Source: CALLCD01 sp039196965 (GTDB taxonomy: Bacteria; Pseudomonadota; Alphaproteobacteria; Caulobacterales; Hyphomonadaceae). Taken from it: a stretch of 64,000 nucleotides of DNA. Below, piece after piece: positions 1-8,887 of this stretch (position 1 is the first letter of the stretch; each line of letters opens with the position of its first letter). The notes below the pieces were generated by a model. That model was given only the letters and a program-made list of their open reading frames with translations, was not told where the DNA came from and did not search any database. The translations under genes were made by a program, and so were the position numbers. Location of the stretch: contig JBCCUK010000021.1 of the NCBI GenBank assembly GCA_039196965.1, positions 13,224 through 77,223 of the forward strand, given 5' to 3'.

Positions 1-16
1 TCTGCCCTCTGGCCAG

Positions 17-673
17 CTACGCGTCCCAATCGGCGATTTCGACACCGTATTGCGGAGCCTTTCTTCGAAGGGGCGGGTTAGGGTTTACCGCGACGCCTTT
101 GTCTGCCCAGAGAAGGCAGGGCAGGTCAGTAATGTGGTCTGAGTAGAAGGTGGTCGGCCGACTTGGGTTGTGGGTGTCGAAAAAGGTTTCGACCCGCCTC
201 AGCTTTTCTACGCCGTAGCAATTCTCCCCATCAAGTTTCGCGCTCAGTCGATCGTCGGCGTCCCAGCGGAGGCGTGTACATATGACATCGTCGAAACCGA
301 GGGCGTCGGCCATGGGCTCACAGATGAGATCAACCGCTGCGCTGGCGATCACCAGGCGGTCGCCCTCTCGCTTGTGTTCATCGATGATCGATCGCGCACG
401 TTTGCGCAAACCTTCCTCCACATCTCTTGCGACGAAATCCCGGGCGATGGAGTCCAGCTCACTGCGCGGCCAGCCCTGCAGGTAAAGCTCGATGGACCGT
501 TCTTTCACCGAGGCTCGACTGGCGAATCCGAGTTTATACGCAGCCGCCTGTAGCCCTGCAGTAGGAAGTTTCATCCAGAATTCTGGATCGTTCGTGGCAA
601 AACGCACAAACCGGCTCCACGTCCCCTGGCGGGTAATGGTTTTATCCAGATCGAATATTGCTGTGCCAGCCAT
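17..673 (-). CDS. HAD superfamily phosphatase (HAD-IB, phosphoserine-phosphatase-like)
   Basis: Predicted cytoplasmic phosphohydrolase of the HAD-IB group. Motif I is D8-L-D10-K-T12 near the N terminus, motif II is S111, motif III is probably K157, and motif IV is the acidic pair D179/D183 (SDHITDLP). The roughly 60-residue helical cap after motif I fits IB enzymes that act on small phosphate esters. A GTG directly follows the stop of the upstream flippase gene, but the ATG at 673, with GGACGG about nine bases before it, begins right at the conserved MAGTAIFDLDKT and is preferred. It is the last gene of the minus-strand run that begins with ceramide synthase, so a role in sphingolipid head-group or phospholipid turnover is inferred; the substrate is unknown. 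Confidence 0.8.
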   Translation of the reverse strand: MAGTAIFDLDKTITRQGTWSRFVRFATNDPEFWMKLPTAGLQAAAYKLGFASRASVKERSIELYLQGWPRSELDSIARDFVARDVEEGLRKRARSIIDEHKREGDRLVIASAAVDLICEPMADALGFDDVICTRLRWDADDRLSAKLDGENCYGVEKLRRVETFFDTHNPSRPTTFYSDHITDLPCLLWADKGVAVNPNPPLRRKAPQYGVEIADWDA

Positions 674-691
674 GGCATTCTGCCGTCCCAC

Positions 692-2026
692 TCAAGAAGG
701 CTGATTGCGTTTATTGTCCGCAATGAGCCGCCGCAATGCGCGTTGAGTTAGTCCAACAGCGAGGATGAGTGCAACCGTATCGCCGATAATGAATGCCAGG
801 CCCGGACCGAGATCGCCGACGGTTTTCGCCAGCACAACAAACAGAGTGAGGAGTATGAGCACGCCCGCAGCCCGGGCAATCAGGGCCTGATCCGGTCGTC
901 CGGCAGCATAGAGTGTTGGCAGAAGCGGCGCATAGGCCGCTGATATGGCCCCAGCGAACAAAAGCATCATGGCGATGGGAGCACTCAGCCGGTAATCTGC
1001 CTGCAATGCCCATGACAGAACATCGGGGCCAAGAATGGCGACGATGAGCCCGACGCCGAGAGCAATAGCCACCAGAACGGCCGCTGCCTTGATTACCAAA
1101 GGCCAGATGCGACGGGCTTCACCATCATCAATCATGGTGGCTAATTCCGGGTAGATGACCTCATCGAGCTGCTGTGTGCCTTTCACCAGCACACTGGCGA
1201 TCTGGACAGCAACCTTGAAGACCGCGGTGTAGCTCGCTCCAAGAACACCGCCTGCGAGGAGCAGGGGTAATTCCTGTTTGGCGACGGCGATGGTGGAATC
1301 GATGTTCGCGGTCCAGGAGAACCGCCAAAGACCTGCTTCTGGTGCTTTCAGTGTCGGCAGGGCCGCAAATAACCCTTTCAGTAGTTTTGCCCGTTGGAGT
1401 TCCCGCCCTGTAAGCAACCAGAGCACGAGATAATCCATAAAGGCGGCGATTGCCCATACAATAACAAACGCCTGAAGGCCTCCGCCAAGGACCACTGCGA
1501 CCAGTGAGCCGCCGAGGCGCATCGCCGGCATGACGGTGGCGTGGAACGCCAAAAGGTCAAATCGATCGAGCAGCCGAAGTACGCCGATTGCTGTGAAACG
1601 TTGACGGAAAATGATAAGCCCGCAATAGGCCATGGCGAGATCCCGATACCCTTCTTCAAGACCGATAAGGCCGTGGCCGAACCAGAGGAAAACCTCTGCT
1701 GCAAAAAAAGCCAATATCGAGGACGAGGTATCGAGGCCGAGGGAAAACCGGACAAGTTTGTGGAGCGCTGGGACGTTCCCGGATTTCAGATGCGGCACGC
1801 CGAATTTTATCAGCGCCTGCCAGGATTTGAAGGTGCCTAGCTCGGCAAATGCCAGCATGGTTGCATGGATGATCAGGAGCGCGCCAAAGATTGCCGGGGG
1901 CAGGTTGCGGCCCACCACAACCAGAACGAGGACGTTGAGAACCGCGCCCGTTCCCTTGCCACCGAACATCAGTCCGGTGTTCTTCGCAATGCGTCGGCCG
2001 GCGGTCGAGCCGGGCGTTTCAGTCAT
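692..2026 (-). CDS. Polysaccharide/lipid flippase-like membrane protein (MOP superfamily)
   Basis: A 444-residue, very hydrophobic protein with about 12 predicted membrane segments and a short polar N terminus rich in Gly/Lys before the first segment, typical of Wzx/RfbX-type exporters of the MOP superfamily. Such proteins flip lipid-linked saccharides across the inner membrane. It starts nine bases after the nucleotidyltransferase gene ends and stops just before the HAD phosphatase gene, so the three are probably cotranscribed. No glycosyltransferase lies nearby, so the cargo could be a modified sphingolipid rather than an O-antigen unit; that is inference from context only. Confidence 0.75.
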   Translation of the reverse strand: MTETPGSTAGRRIAKNTGLMFGGKGTGAVLNVLVLVVVGRNLPPAIFGALLIIHATMLAFAELGTFKSWQALIKFGVPHLKSGNVPALHKLVRFSLGLDTSSSILAFFAAEVFLWFGHGLIGLEEGYRDLAMAYCGLIIFRQRFTAIGVLRLLDRFDLLAFHATVMPAMRLGGSLVAVVLGGGLQAFVIVWAIAAFMDYLVLWLLTGRELQRAKLLKGLFAALPTLKAPEAGLWRFSWTANIDSTIAVAKQELPLLLAGGVLGASYTAVFKVAVQIASVLVKGTQQLDEVIYPELATMIDDGEARRIWPLVIKAAAVLVAIALGVGLIVAILGPDVLSWALQADYRLSAPIAMMLLFAGAISAAYAPLLPTLYAAGRPDQALIARAAGVLILLTLFVVLAKTVGDLGPGLAFIIGDTVALILAVGLTQRALRRLIADNKRNQPS

Positions 2027-2035
2027 CTGTCTGGG

Positions 2036-2818
2036 TTAACTCGCCAGCTTCATAATGCGACGGACGAGCACCAGGTCAGACGGTTTGTCAACGTCTATGG
2101 CTGCCTCAGCTATGGGAATGATCACCGGTGCAAGCTCGGCCCCGATGCGTTTCGAGCCATGGGCAAAGGCGTCATTGATCGAAAGATTGCCAGTGAACAT
2201 GCGCACGAGCGCAGCGAACCCGAAGCGCCGGGCGATCATAAGCGGCTTCTTACGGTCCCGGGCGACGTCGCGCCAAAAGGCAATAGCTCGCTTGCCCTGT
2301 TCGGTGCGTACGAGAAACAAATTGCAACCGGAATATCCCTCGCCGGCAAGCTTAAGATAGGTTCGCTCGGTCTCTGGATAGGCCGACTGAATAATCTCCT
2401 GCGGGGCGAGTCCGACCGCGAAGTCACAATCGGCCTTATCCGCACCGTCGAGCACTGCATTGATCATATCGGAGGTGAGCAGGGCGTGGTCGCAGGTTGT
2501 GATCAGAAGCGGTGTTTCAACGCCGGCATTGAGCGCAGCAAGGGCGGCATCGGCCGGTCCAACATCATCGGGCATTGCGCGCACCCTTGGCAGGAAATCG
2601 CCAAGATCCTCCGGCGCGCCGTCTTCTAGTTTGCGCGGACAATACCCGCTGATCCAGATATTTCCATCGAGGGAAGGGGTGTCGCGCAAGGCTCTCAGGG
2701 TGTGATCAATCAGGCGCACACCGCCAAGTGGCACAAGCGCTTTTGAGGGAACTCCGGCTTCGTTACAGAGCTGGCAGTCCTCGTCTCGGGTGCCTGCCAG
2801 AATAAGTACAGAGGTCAC
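2036..2818 (-). CDS. cpgD: Nucleotidyltransferase, CpgD-like (possible phosphoglycerate cytidylyltransferase)
   Basis: A GT-A fold NTP transferase of the MobA/IspD/sugar-nucleotidyltransferase type. The N terminus LILAGTR (residues 5-11), followed by K26-A-L-V-P-L-G-G, is the nucleotide-binding signature, and D110 in TTCDHALL is the expected metal-binding aspartate. The protein is 260 residues, as usual for a stand-alone domain. In Caulobacter a nucleotidyltransferase called CpgD, next to the ceramide synthase gene, is reported to make CDP-glycerate for ceramide diphosphoglycerate. Position and family match here, but the exact substrate cannot be read from the sequence. It lies 32 bases downstream of ceramide synthase on the same strand. 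Confidence 0.68.
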   Translation of the reverse strand: MTSVLILAGTRDEDCQLCNEAGVPSKALVPLGGVRLIDHTLRALRDTPSLDGNIWISGYCPRKLEDGAPEDLGDFLPRVRAMPDDVGPADAALAALNAGVETPLLITTCDHALLTSDMINAVLDGADKADCDFAVGLAPQEIIQSAYPETERTYLKLAGEGYSGCNLFLVRTEQGKRAIAFWRDVARDRKKPLMIARRFGFAALVRMFTGNLSINDAFAHGSKRIGAELAPVIIPIAEAAIDVDKPSDLVLVRRIMKLAS

Positions 2819-2850
2819 AGCGTTGGTCCCTGCATTTTGACGCCCTTACA

Positions 2851-3999
2851 CTAAAGCGCTTTTTTGTAAAATCTATACCTCTTGTAGACCTTCGCGCCCG
2901 ATAGTTCGATCATATTCTGCACATCTTTATTGGTTTCCAGAACCCAGCTCATTTCGACATCGTGGATTTTATGTGGCCGCATGGCTGCATAACATGTCTC
3001 GTGCAAGGCGAGCATCAAGGCAGTTCCGGTGCGCTTCTTCTGAACTTCCTGGCGGATTCCGTTGAGAGGTATCCGGCCCGAGCGTACTTTTGAAACCTTT
3101 AGCCGCCACAGAAACTTTGCCCAGCCAAATGGGAAGAGACGTCCGTCTAGATCGCGCGCGGCCTCGTTGATGTTAGGCAACATGAGGATGAAGCCCTTCG
3201 CCACACCATCTACTTCCCCGAACCAAAATCCGTCCGGCTGGATTACGAAGCTCAGATCATTCGCCATATGCTGGACCTGGGCATCGGTGAACGGCACATA
3301 GTTCCAGTTGTTCGCCCAGGAATCATTGAAGATATCCATGGCGAGGGCGATTTCCTCTTCGAATTTGCCTTTTTTCATCGGCCGAATGGCGAGGCTCTTT
3401 GAGCGCTCGACATGGTCAACCATTTTCCCGACAATTGGTGGGCGCGGATATCCATCCACCGTGTTGCCGTGATAGGCGACCGTATCCATGGCTTTCGCAA
3501 AGCCGAGGGTTTCCATAGTGGCGGGGTAGTCCGGGCGACCATGGGGCATGAGCATGTAATTCGGTGTGTCATACCCTTCTACAAGCATGCCACATTCTTC
3601 ATTGACCGAAAAATTGAAGGGGCCGCAGATCTCCTTCATGCCCTTTGCGCGAAGCCAGTCTTCGGAGGCCTTCAGAAGTATGCCCTGGGCATCGGGATAG
3701 TCTAGATGCGTGTCCAGAAAGCCAAAATGCCCCTGGGAGTCCTGGTATTTTTCCTGGTGAAGCTGATTGATGAAGCTCGCGCATCTGCCGACTATCCTGT
3801 CTTCCGACTTTGCCAGCCAATAGGCGGCTTCAATGTGCGCAAGACCCGGGTTCTTCTGCGGGTTGAAGCGGTCCTTTTCAAGAAAACGGAGGGGAGCCCG
3901 CCAATTCGGATCTTGGGCATTAAGGTGATAGGGAAGCTCGATGAAGGCCTGTTTGGCCTTCGCATCGGTTGCTTGCGTAATGGAAATCTGGGCAGCCAT
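2851..3999 (-). CDS. cerS: Bacterial ceramide synthase (GNAT-like N-acyltransferase)
   Basis: A 382-residue protein resembling the Caulobacter bCerS family (CCNA_01212-type), which N-acylates the long-chain base and is unrelated to eukaryotic ceramide synthases. Recognisable stretches are the N-terminal HLNAQDPNWRAPLRFLEKD, then FGFLDTHLD, the central CGPFNFSVNEECGMLVEGYD, and the C-terminal VEMSWVLETNKDVQNM, which has the shape of a GNAT acyl-donor site. No signal peptide or membrane segment is obvious. The gene is separated from serine palmitoyltransferase by the plus-strand kinase operon and a copper module. It heads the run to the nucleotidyltransferase, flippase and phosphatase; the hydroxylase gene lies 50 bases upstream. 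Confidence 0.85.
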   Translation of the reverse strand: MAAQISITQATDAKAKQAFIELPYHLNAQDPNWRAPLRFLEKDRFNPQKNPGLAHIEAAYWLAKSEDRIVGRCASFINQLHQEKYQDSQGHFGFLDTHLDYPDAQGILLKASEDWLRAKGMKEICGPFNFSVNEECGMLVEGYDTPNYMLMPHGRPDYPATMETLGFAKAMDTVAYHGNTVDGYPRPPIVGKMVDHVERSKSLAIRPMKKGKFEEEIALAMDIFNDSWANNWNYVPFTDAQVQHMANDLSFVIQPDGFWFGEVDGVAKGFILMLPNINEAARDLDGRLFPFGWAKFLWRLKVSKVRSGRIPLNGIRQEVQKKRTGTALMLALHETCYAAMRPHKIHDVEMSWVLETNKDVQNMIELSGAKVYKRYRFYKKAL

Positions 4000-4049
4000 G
4001 GCGTCTGGCTGCCCCTACCGAATTGATTTGTCCAGTCTACGACTGTTCC

Positions 4050-4850
4050 CTAGGCAGCCTGGGAGTGTGATGGGCCTTGGCCAGAGGATCCGCCATCACT
4101 TGCTTTACGTTCGGCTTCTTCCGTTGCGAGGCGTACCCATGGGTATTTTTCGGCAACTTCCGCAGTGTAGCCACTGTTGCGCGCTGTTGGGCTCCGCTTT
4201 CTGGACCGCGGGTCTGGATAGTAGGTGCCGAGCAGGTCATCCAGCCAGAAGGCTGTGATGGAGTAGTTGCCGTTCTCATCGTGGAAATGGTGCAGCAAGT
4301 GCGCCCGCTTCACGTGTGCTAGGAAGCGGCCAATATACGTGTCCTGCTTCGGCATGAAACCGAGGTGCTGAACGCAGTGCACATATTCGTAAAACATGGT
4401 CATCAGTATGCCCGAGGCAATGGCCGCTGCCGCTCCTCCAGGCCCCGCAATAAGGAGTCCGATCGGACCGTATATCAGGGCGATGGGAGGAAGCGTTGTG
4501 TGCAGTCCGCCGAATAGAACACTGAGTTCATTCGGTCGCTGATGGTGGTCGTAATGGGTTCGCTTCCAGAGCTTTGCTGTGTATTTCGACCGCATAAGAA
4601 GTTTGGAATGGAGAATATACCGGTGCGTAATGTACCAGATCAAAGGATGACCGAGGATGGCCGTACCGAAGGCTGCCAGTAGCAAAAACAGATTGCCGCC
4701 GAAATAAACAGTCGAGCCAAGTGCGACAGCCATCAGAGTCAGATAGATTTGTACGCCCGGATAAGTGAAATAGGCCCTGTTAAGTTCCTTTATCCCCATG
4801 CGGTTCAGCAGGTATTGCTGATTGTTCCAAGCTTCAAAACTCATAAACAT
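4050..4850 (-). CDS. Fatty acid hydroxylase / sterol desaturase family di-iron membrane enzyme
   Basis: Integral membrane di-iron oxygenase. Counting from the ATG at 4850, the histidine clusters are H76xxxxH81, H99xxH102H103, H158xxxH162 and H184xxH187H188, with NYSIT and WLDDLLGTYY after the last. This is the pattern of the fatty-acid-hydroxylase superfamily, which includes sphinganine C4-hydroxylase and ceramide fatty-acid 2-hydroxylase. Hydrophobic segments precede each cluster. Its place immediately upstream of ceramide synthase makes a long-chain base or N-acyl chain hydroxylase the best guess. An earlier ATG at 4925 is in frame, but the extra 25 residues look unlike the family. The C-terminal 30 residues are low-complexity Ser/Gly and probably disordered. 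Confidence 0.8.
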   Translation of the reverse strand: MFMSFEAWNNQQYLLNRMGIKELNRAYFTYPGVQIYLTLMAVALGSTVYFGGNLFLLLAAFGTAILGHPLIWYITHRYILHSKLLMRSKYTAKLWKRTHYDHHQRPNELSVLFGGLHTTLPPIALIYGPIGLLIAGPGGAAAAIASGILMTMFYEYVHCVQHLGFMPKQDTYIGRFLAHVKRAHLLHHFHDENGNYSITAFWLDDLLGTYYPDPRSRKRSPTARNSGYTAEVAEKYPWVRLATEEAERKASDGGSSGQGPSHSQAA

Positions 4851-5038
4851 ATCTAAATGTTTCCCAAAAAATGTGAGGGTGTCACCCAAACGTCTGACGC
4901 TCGATATAGGGCATTGATTTACCAATGTCCCGCATAGTTTAGCGCGTCAAATGTCGCAGGGTTAACTAAAGTGCGGAAAAGCCACGATTAAATATTGTTC
5001 AGGGGAGATATCGATCCAAACGCTTGTCGAAAAAGTGA

Positions 5039-5569
5039 TCAGATTCTTCGCAAATCAAGCTTGATATCCGCCCCCAATTCACCCGCTTCAAAGGCCGCCT
5101 CCCTGAAACGCGGTTTGCGCAGCTTGAGTTTTGGATTTGTCGACAGGGCGAATGGCTCCTTCGGAAGCCTGTTCCATTTCTTGTCGAGTTTTCGGTCGCC
5201 ATCCCGGTCATGGTATGAGGCGACAGCATACATTCCGGGCCCGTCAATATTGAGGCACACTGTCTGTGGGCCGATTTCAGCCGCAACTCGGGCGCGCGCG
5301 ATCCGACCCTTTGAGGAAAGGAAATTCTTCGGATCGTTCCGATAAATCTCAACCAGAAGAATGCCGTAGGGTTCCACACCGTTCACCGTTACCCGGATTT
5401 GCGGGATTGAGGGGTCGCAGACATCGGCTTCATCGCCGGGTCTTAGGTCAAGTGCGCCCTCTGTTGCATTAGATGCCGTATCTGCCGCAACGGCGGTGAA
5501 ACCGGCTCCCGCTACAGCGGCGGAAATGCCGATAAGCGCGGATTTGAAACATATCTGGAACCGTGTCAT
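5039..5569 (-). CDS. Exported DUF2141 protein
   Basis: A 176-residue secreted protein of the DUF2141 family. A signal peptide (MTRFQICFKSALIGISAAVA, then a small-residue cleavage site near AVAADT) starts at the ATG at 5569. The DUF2141 hallmark is clear in the second half: YAVASYHDRDGD, then LDKKWNRLPKEPFALSTNP and PRFREAAF. Function of the family is unknown. It is the farthest upstream gene of the minus-strand sphingolipid group and is divergent from the LptF-like gene across 97 bases. DUF2141 genes are often found near lipid or carotenoid genes, so an envelope role is plausible but unproven. Confidence 0.75.
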   Translation of the reverse strand: MTRFQICFKSALIGISAAVAGAGFTAVAADTASNATEGALDLRPGDEADVCDPSIPQIRVTVNGVEPYGILLVEIYRNDPKNFLSSKGRIARARVAAEIGPQTVCLNIDGPGMYAVASYHDRDGDRKLDKKWNRLPKEPFALSTNPKLKLRKPRFREAAFEAGELGADIKLDLRRI

Positions 5570-5666
5570 CGGCAGGCTCGCTTTCTTTTCCTCATGCACA
5601 CAGTAGCCATATGAATATGGGCAGTTTATCAGTCCTAGAGAAGCATCCCTGCGTGAAAAGGCTGTC

Positions 5667-6869
5667 ATGCAACGTCTGGATATTTATCTTCTGAAACAAT
5701 GTGTTCAGGTTGTGGCAGGATTGACGGGACTCGCGCTGGCAGTGCTGCTCCTTGAGCGGCTGCTGCGCATATTCGAGCTCGTATCGAACACTTCGGACAC
5801 TGTAGGAGCCGCCGCACGCATGCTGCTGGCCCTGATCCCCTACTATCTCAGCCTTGCCATTCCGGTCGCGCTTTTTCTCGGCGTTCTTATCACCGTCGAC
5901 CGGGTCAGCCGCACCGGCGAGCTTTCGGCCTCCCTTGCTGCAGGCGTGTCTCTCTTTCAGGTCGCTCGGCCATTCATGATTATAGCTGGCGCGCTCGCCC
6001 TGATGAGTTTCCTTGTCATGGGCTTTCTCAATCCCTTGGGGCGATATGATTTTCGGGCGACCCAGCACCGTGTTCAGCAATCTTCTTTCGAGGCCGCTTT
6101 CCAGGAGGGGAAATTTGCCCAGATCGGTGCCCGCGTCTTCTGGACTGAGGACCGATCCAGTGGTGACCAGCTCGGTCAGGTTTTCATTCTGGAAGAGGCC
6201 CACGATGGTGCTAACGCCCGCCTGACGACGGCACCCTCCGGCCGCATCGGTCGAGGTGTGCTCGAAGACGAAACCCGCATCACGCTTAACAAAGGCCAGG
6301 CCATTACTTTCTCTCCACGCCGGCGTGTCGTCGAGCGGCTCGACTTTGACAGGTCCGATTGGAATGTCGAAGGGGATGTCCTCGCTTTTCGCTCCCGGGG
6401 CGATGACGAGCGCGAACTAACCCTTCCCGAACTTTTCATGGAAGCCACCGGAAGAGGTGAGGGAATTGTTGAGCCCTTTGTTGCTTCCACAGCTGCCCAT
6501 GCCCAGCTTGGCAGATCGCTGATCCTGCTTTTCCTGCCTTTGATCGCTCTGCCCATGGGACTCGGCTATGGCCGCTCTTTCCAGTCGACAGGGATCGCAG
6601 CAGGCCTTATTTTTCTACTTGTCTCGCAGAAGTCCCTCGAAATGGGACAAACCCTCGCCATGGACGGCCGCATGGCACCATGGCTCGGTACCTGGCCCGT
6701 CGTCGGTATTGTCGGGCTTATCGGAATTGTCCTATTCTTTCGAAGCGCGCTCCGCGTTGCAACTCCGCCGCTTATGCTGCTCTCCTTTGACCTCGGTAAG
6801 GCCGTGCGATCCCTGATCGGCCGGATAGGAGACGGCGCAAAGGCCGCCTTCGCCATTGGGAACCGATAA
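5667..6869 (+). CDS. LptF/LptG-family (YjgP/YjgQ) permease, first of a pair
   Basis: A 400-residue permease of the LptF/LptG family: three membrane helices in the first third (from about residue 12, with LERLLRIFELV after helix 1), a periplasmic beta-jellyroll-like middle (about residues 120-270), then three more helices. Classical LptFG pairs work with the LptB ATPase to pull lipopolysaccharide out of the inner membrane. The usual alphaproteobacterial neighbours lptD, surA, pdxA and ksgA are absent here; instead the pair precedes a lipid kinase. This suggests a paralogue devoted to export of anionic sphingolipid, though the canonical LPS pair cannot be excluded from this window alone. The gene is followed after three bases by its partner. 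Confidence 0.85.
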   Translation: MQRLDIYLLKQCVQVVAGLTGLALAVLLLERLLRIFELVSNTSDTVGAAARMLLALIPYYLSLAIPVALFLGVLITVDRVSRTGELSASLAAGVSLFQVARPFMIIAGALALMSFLVMGFLNPLGRYDFRATQHRVQQSSFEAAFQEGKFAQIGARVFWTEDRSSGDQLGQVFILEEAHDGANARLTTAPSGRIGRGVLEDETRITLNKGQAITFSPRRRVVERLDFDRSDWNVEGDVLAFRSRGDDERELTLPELFMEATGRGEGIVEPFVASTAAHAQLGRSLILLFLPLIALPMGLGYGRSFQSTGIAAGLIFLLVSQKSLEMGQTLAMDGRMAPWLGTWPVVGIVGLIGIVLFFRSALRVATPPLMLLSFDLGKAVRSLIGRIGDGAKAAFAIGNR

Positions 6870-6872
6870 TCC

Positions 6873-7934
6873 ATGTGGCGGCTCGGATACTATGTCAGTC
6901 GGATTTTTGTCGCCCGGTGGTTGGTGACTGCCTTCGGTATGGTCGTGTTGACCGGCTTGCTCGATTCTCTCGCTAATGCGTCGGAAATATCTTCTAGCGG
7001 CATGGAGGGTGGGGCGTTGCGATATCTTCAACTCCGCATACCTATTATTTTTGATCAGGTATTCCTTTTCACCCTGGCTCTAGCCCTTTTGCTGACTTAT
7101 GTGTCGCTGATCCGGCGTAATGAACTTGTTGCCCTTCAAAGTATGGGGCTGTCCGTTGTGGCCCAGATTCGGGCGTTATCGCCCGCCGTTCTGGGTGTGG
7201 CGCTCTTGGCTGTCTTCATCATTGATCGAGGTGTGCCGCCATCGGTTCAGGCTCTGAACGATATTGGCATCGGCGAATATGGCGGACAGATATTTGATGA
7301 TGGCGACAAGCTCTGGCTCAATGACAATAGCTTATTTGTTGCCATTGAAGGCCGGGACGGGCTCAACGCCCTGACCGGGCTCACCTTCTTTCAACGCAAT
7401 GGCGATGGCCATGTCGAGGGCGTCACCTGGGCGGACCGTGCCGAGTTCGAGGGAGACCACTGGTCGCTGGAGGGCACTGAAGCCCTGCTTGTGGAAGGTG
7501 CAGGCCCGGTTCAAAATCCGCTCCCCCGCTGGGACACCGAACAGACGCCTATCGTTATCGATAAGCTCGCGGCGAAGCCACGCGACCTGTCCTTGGAAGA
7601 TCTTCGCGAGCTTGGCTCGCTCAGGGGATCGGGCAGCCGACCATCGGCGGCTTATCGCGTCTGGCACCTGGCGCGCATCAGCCTGCCATTTTCGGCTCTC
7701 GCACTCCTTGTGATTGCTGTTCCAATCATGCAGCGTCTTGGCCGCCGTGATTCCGGTACGGGTGGGCTGATCGCCGGTATTGGCGTCACCTTCCTGTTTA
7801 TGATCGTTGATGGTATCGCCAAGACCATGGGGGAGGCGGGCGCACTTCCCGTCATTCCCGCGGCGCTCTTCTTTTCCATACTTCTCGCCGGTACAGGGCT
7901 TTATTTGTGGGTGCGCCAGGAGGAGCTTGGATGA
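6873..7934 (+). CDS. LptF/LptG-family (YjgP/YjgQ) permease, second of a pair
   Basis: A 353-residue partner of the preceding gene with the same plan: N-terminal helices (MWRLGYYVSRIFVARWLV), then a hydrophobic block VFLFTLALALLLTYVSLI with the cytoplasmic RRNELVALQSMGLS coupling segment typical of LptF/G, a periplasmic domain (about residues 120-255) and three C-terminal helices ending LWVRQEELG. The stop overlaps the ATG of the lipid kinase gene (ATGA), so translation is coupled to that enzyme. Its partner ATPase (LptB) and the bridge proteins LptA/LptC are not in the window; a shared ATPase elsewhere is likely. Confidence 0.85.
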   Translation: MWRLGYYVSRIFVARWLVTAFGMVVLTGLLDSLANASEISSSGMEGGALRYLQLRIPIIFDQVFLFTLALALLLTYVSLIRRNELVALQSMGLSVVAQIRALSPAVLGVALLAVFIIDRGVPPSVQALNDIGIGEYGGQIFDDGDKLWLNDNSLFVAIEGRDGLNALTGLTFFQRNGDGHVEGVTWADRAEFEGDHWSLEGTEALLVEGAGPVQNPLPRWDTEQTPIVIDKLAAKPRDLSLEDLRELGSLRGSGSRPSAAYRVWHLARISLPFSALALLVIAVPIMQRLGRRDSGTGGLIAGIGVTFLFMIVDGIAKTMGEAGALPVIPAALFFSILLAGTGLYLWVRQEELG

Positions 7935-8887
7935 CGCGCAGGTTCGGACTGATTTCGAACCCGCTAAGCCATTCAGTGTTCCAGCGCGGGTCTCACTTGG
8001 AGGTAGTTGCCCAGCGCGAGAGAGATGCTGTTTTTCACTCGCTACATGTCTTCGATGATTTGCCCAAAATCATGCAAACCCTCGCCGATGAGCAAGTCTC
8101 CGGCATTTTTGTCGAGGGGGGTGACGGCACCGCGATGGCCGTTCTCACCGAGCTGCTCTCCGGACGGTCGGGCCTGCCCGTTGATACGCCGATTGCTCTG
8201 CTGCCTGGTGGAATGACCAACACGGCCGCAAAGGTGATGGGGCTTCACCGCGCTGGAAAGGGTGGGATCAGAGCGATCATGGCGGCAGTGCGGGCAGGCG
8301 ACGTGGAGCGTCACTCCTCCCATATGCCTCTTCTGGAGGTCAGCCTCACAAAAGGGGGGCGGCCGCTCTACGGTTTCTTTCTGTCCACCGGCGCGGTGCC
8401 CCATGGCATCAGATATTGCCGGCGGGCGCTACACACCAAAGGTGCGGAAGGGTCCATTGCCGTTGCGCTTACGCTCCTGCGGCTCATTTTCGGTCCAAGG
8501 GGGCCGGATGGGAACGAGGTGATGCGGGCGACAGACCTTACATTTGAATCGTCGGCCTTCCATGCAGCGGGGTCGCACCTCTTCACCCTTGCAACCACGC
8601 TTCCCCAACTCAATCTTGGCCTTGATCCATTTTGGGGAAAAGGAAGCGACGCGTTGCGGTTCACCCATGCCACCTGGCCGGCCAATGGCCTTATTCGTGC
8701 GTTCTTCGGCATTCTGGCTGGGGGCCCTAAAAAGCTGATGCGCAAACGCGGCATGGAAAGCTATAATATTGACGAAGCGCTTCTGAAGTATTCCGGCGAT
8801 ATCGTGCTCGACGGCGAATTTCTCACCGCGCCGCCTTCCGGAAAGATCCGCATCTCGACAACCCGTCCATTGGTTTTTCTCCGATGA
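7931..8887 (+). CDS. cpgB: DAGK-family lipid kinase, probable ceramide kinase (CpgB-like)
   Basis: A 318-residue member of the diacylglycerol/sphingosine kinase catalytic family. The start at 7931 overlaps the permease stop and begins right at the NxxSG-type strand (RRFGLISNPLSH). The ATP-phosphate loop GGDGT is at residues 63-67, followed by PIALLPGGMTNTAAK, the second glycine-rich element. The C terminus DIVLDGEFL corresponds to the substrate-domain loop with conserved Asp-Gly-Glu. In Caulobacter the DAGK-type gene at the sphingolipid locus (CpgB) is reported to be a ceramide kinase that starts ceramide phosphoglycerate synthesis. Substrate here is inferred from that parallel. Translation is coupled at both ends by ATGA overlaps. 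Confidence 0.83.
   Translation: MTRRFGLISNPLSHSVFQRGSHLEVVAQRERDAVFHSLHVFDDLPKIMQTLADEQVSGIFVEGGDGTAMAVLTELLSGRSGLPVDTPIALLPGGMTNTAAKVMGLHRAGKGGIRAIMAAVRAGDVERHSSHMPLLEVSLTKGGRPLYGFFLSTGAVPHGIRYCRRALHTKGAEGSIAVALTLLRLIFGPRGPDGNEVMRATDLTFESSAFHAAGSHLFTLATTLPQLNLGLDPFWGKGSDALRFTHATWPANGLIRAFFGILAGGPKKLMRKRGMESYNIDEALLKYSGDIVLDGEFLTAPPSGKIRISTTRPLVFLR

Noticed and set aside
1865..2629. A 254-codon plus-strand frame opposite the flippase and nucleotidyltransferase genes
   Set aside because: Antisense shadow of real genes with clear motifs; its product has no family resemblance.
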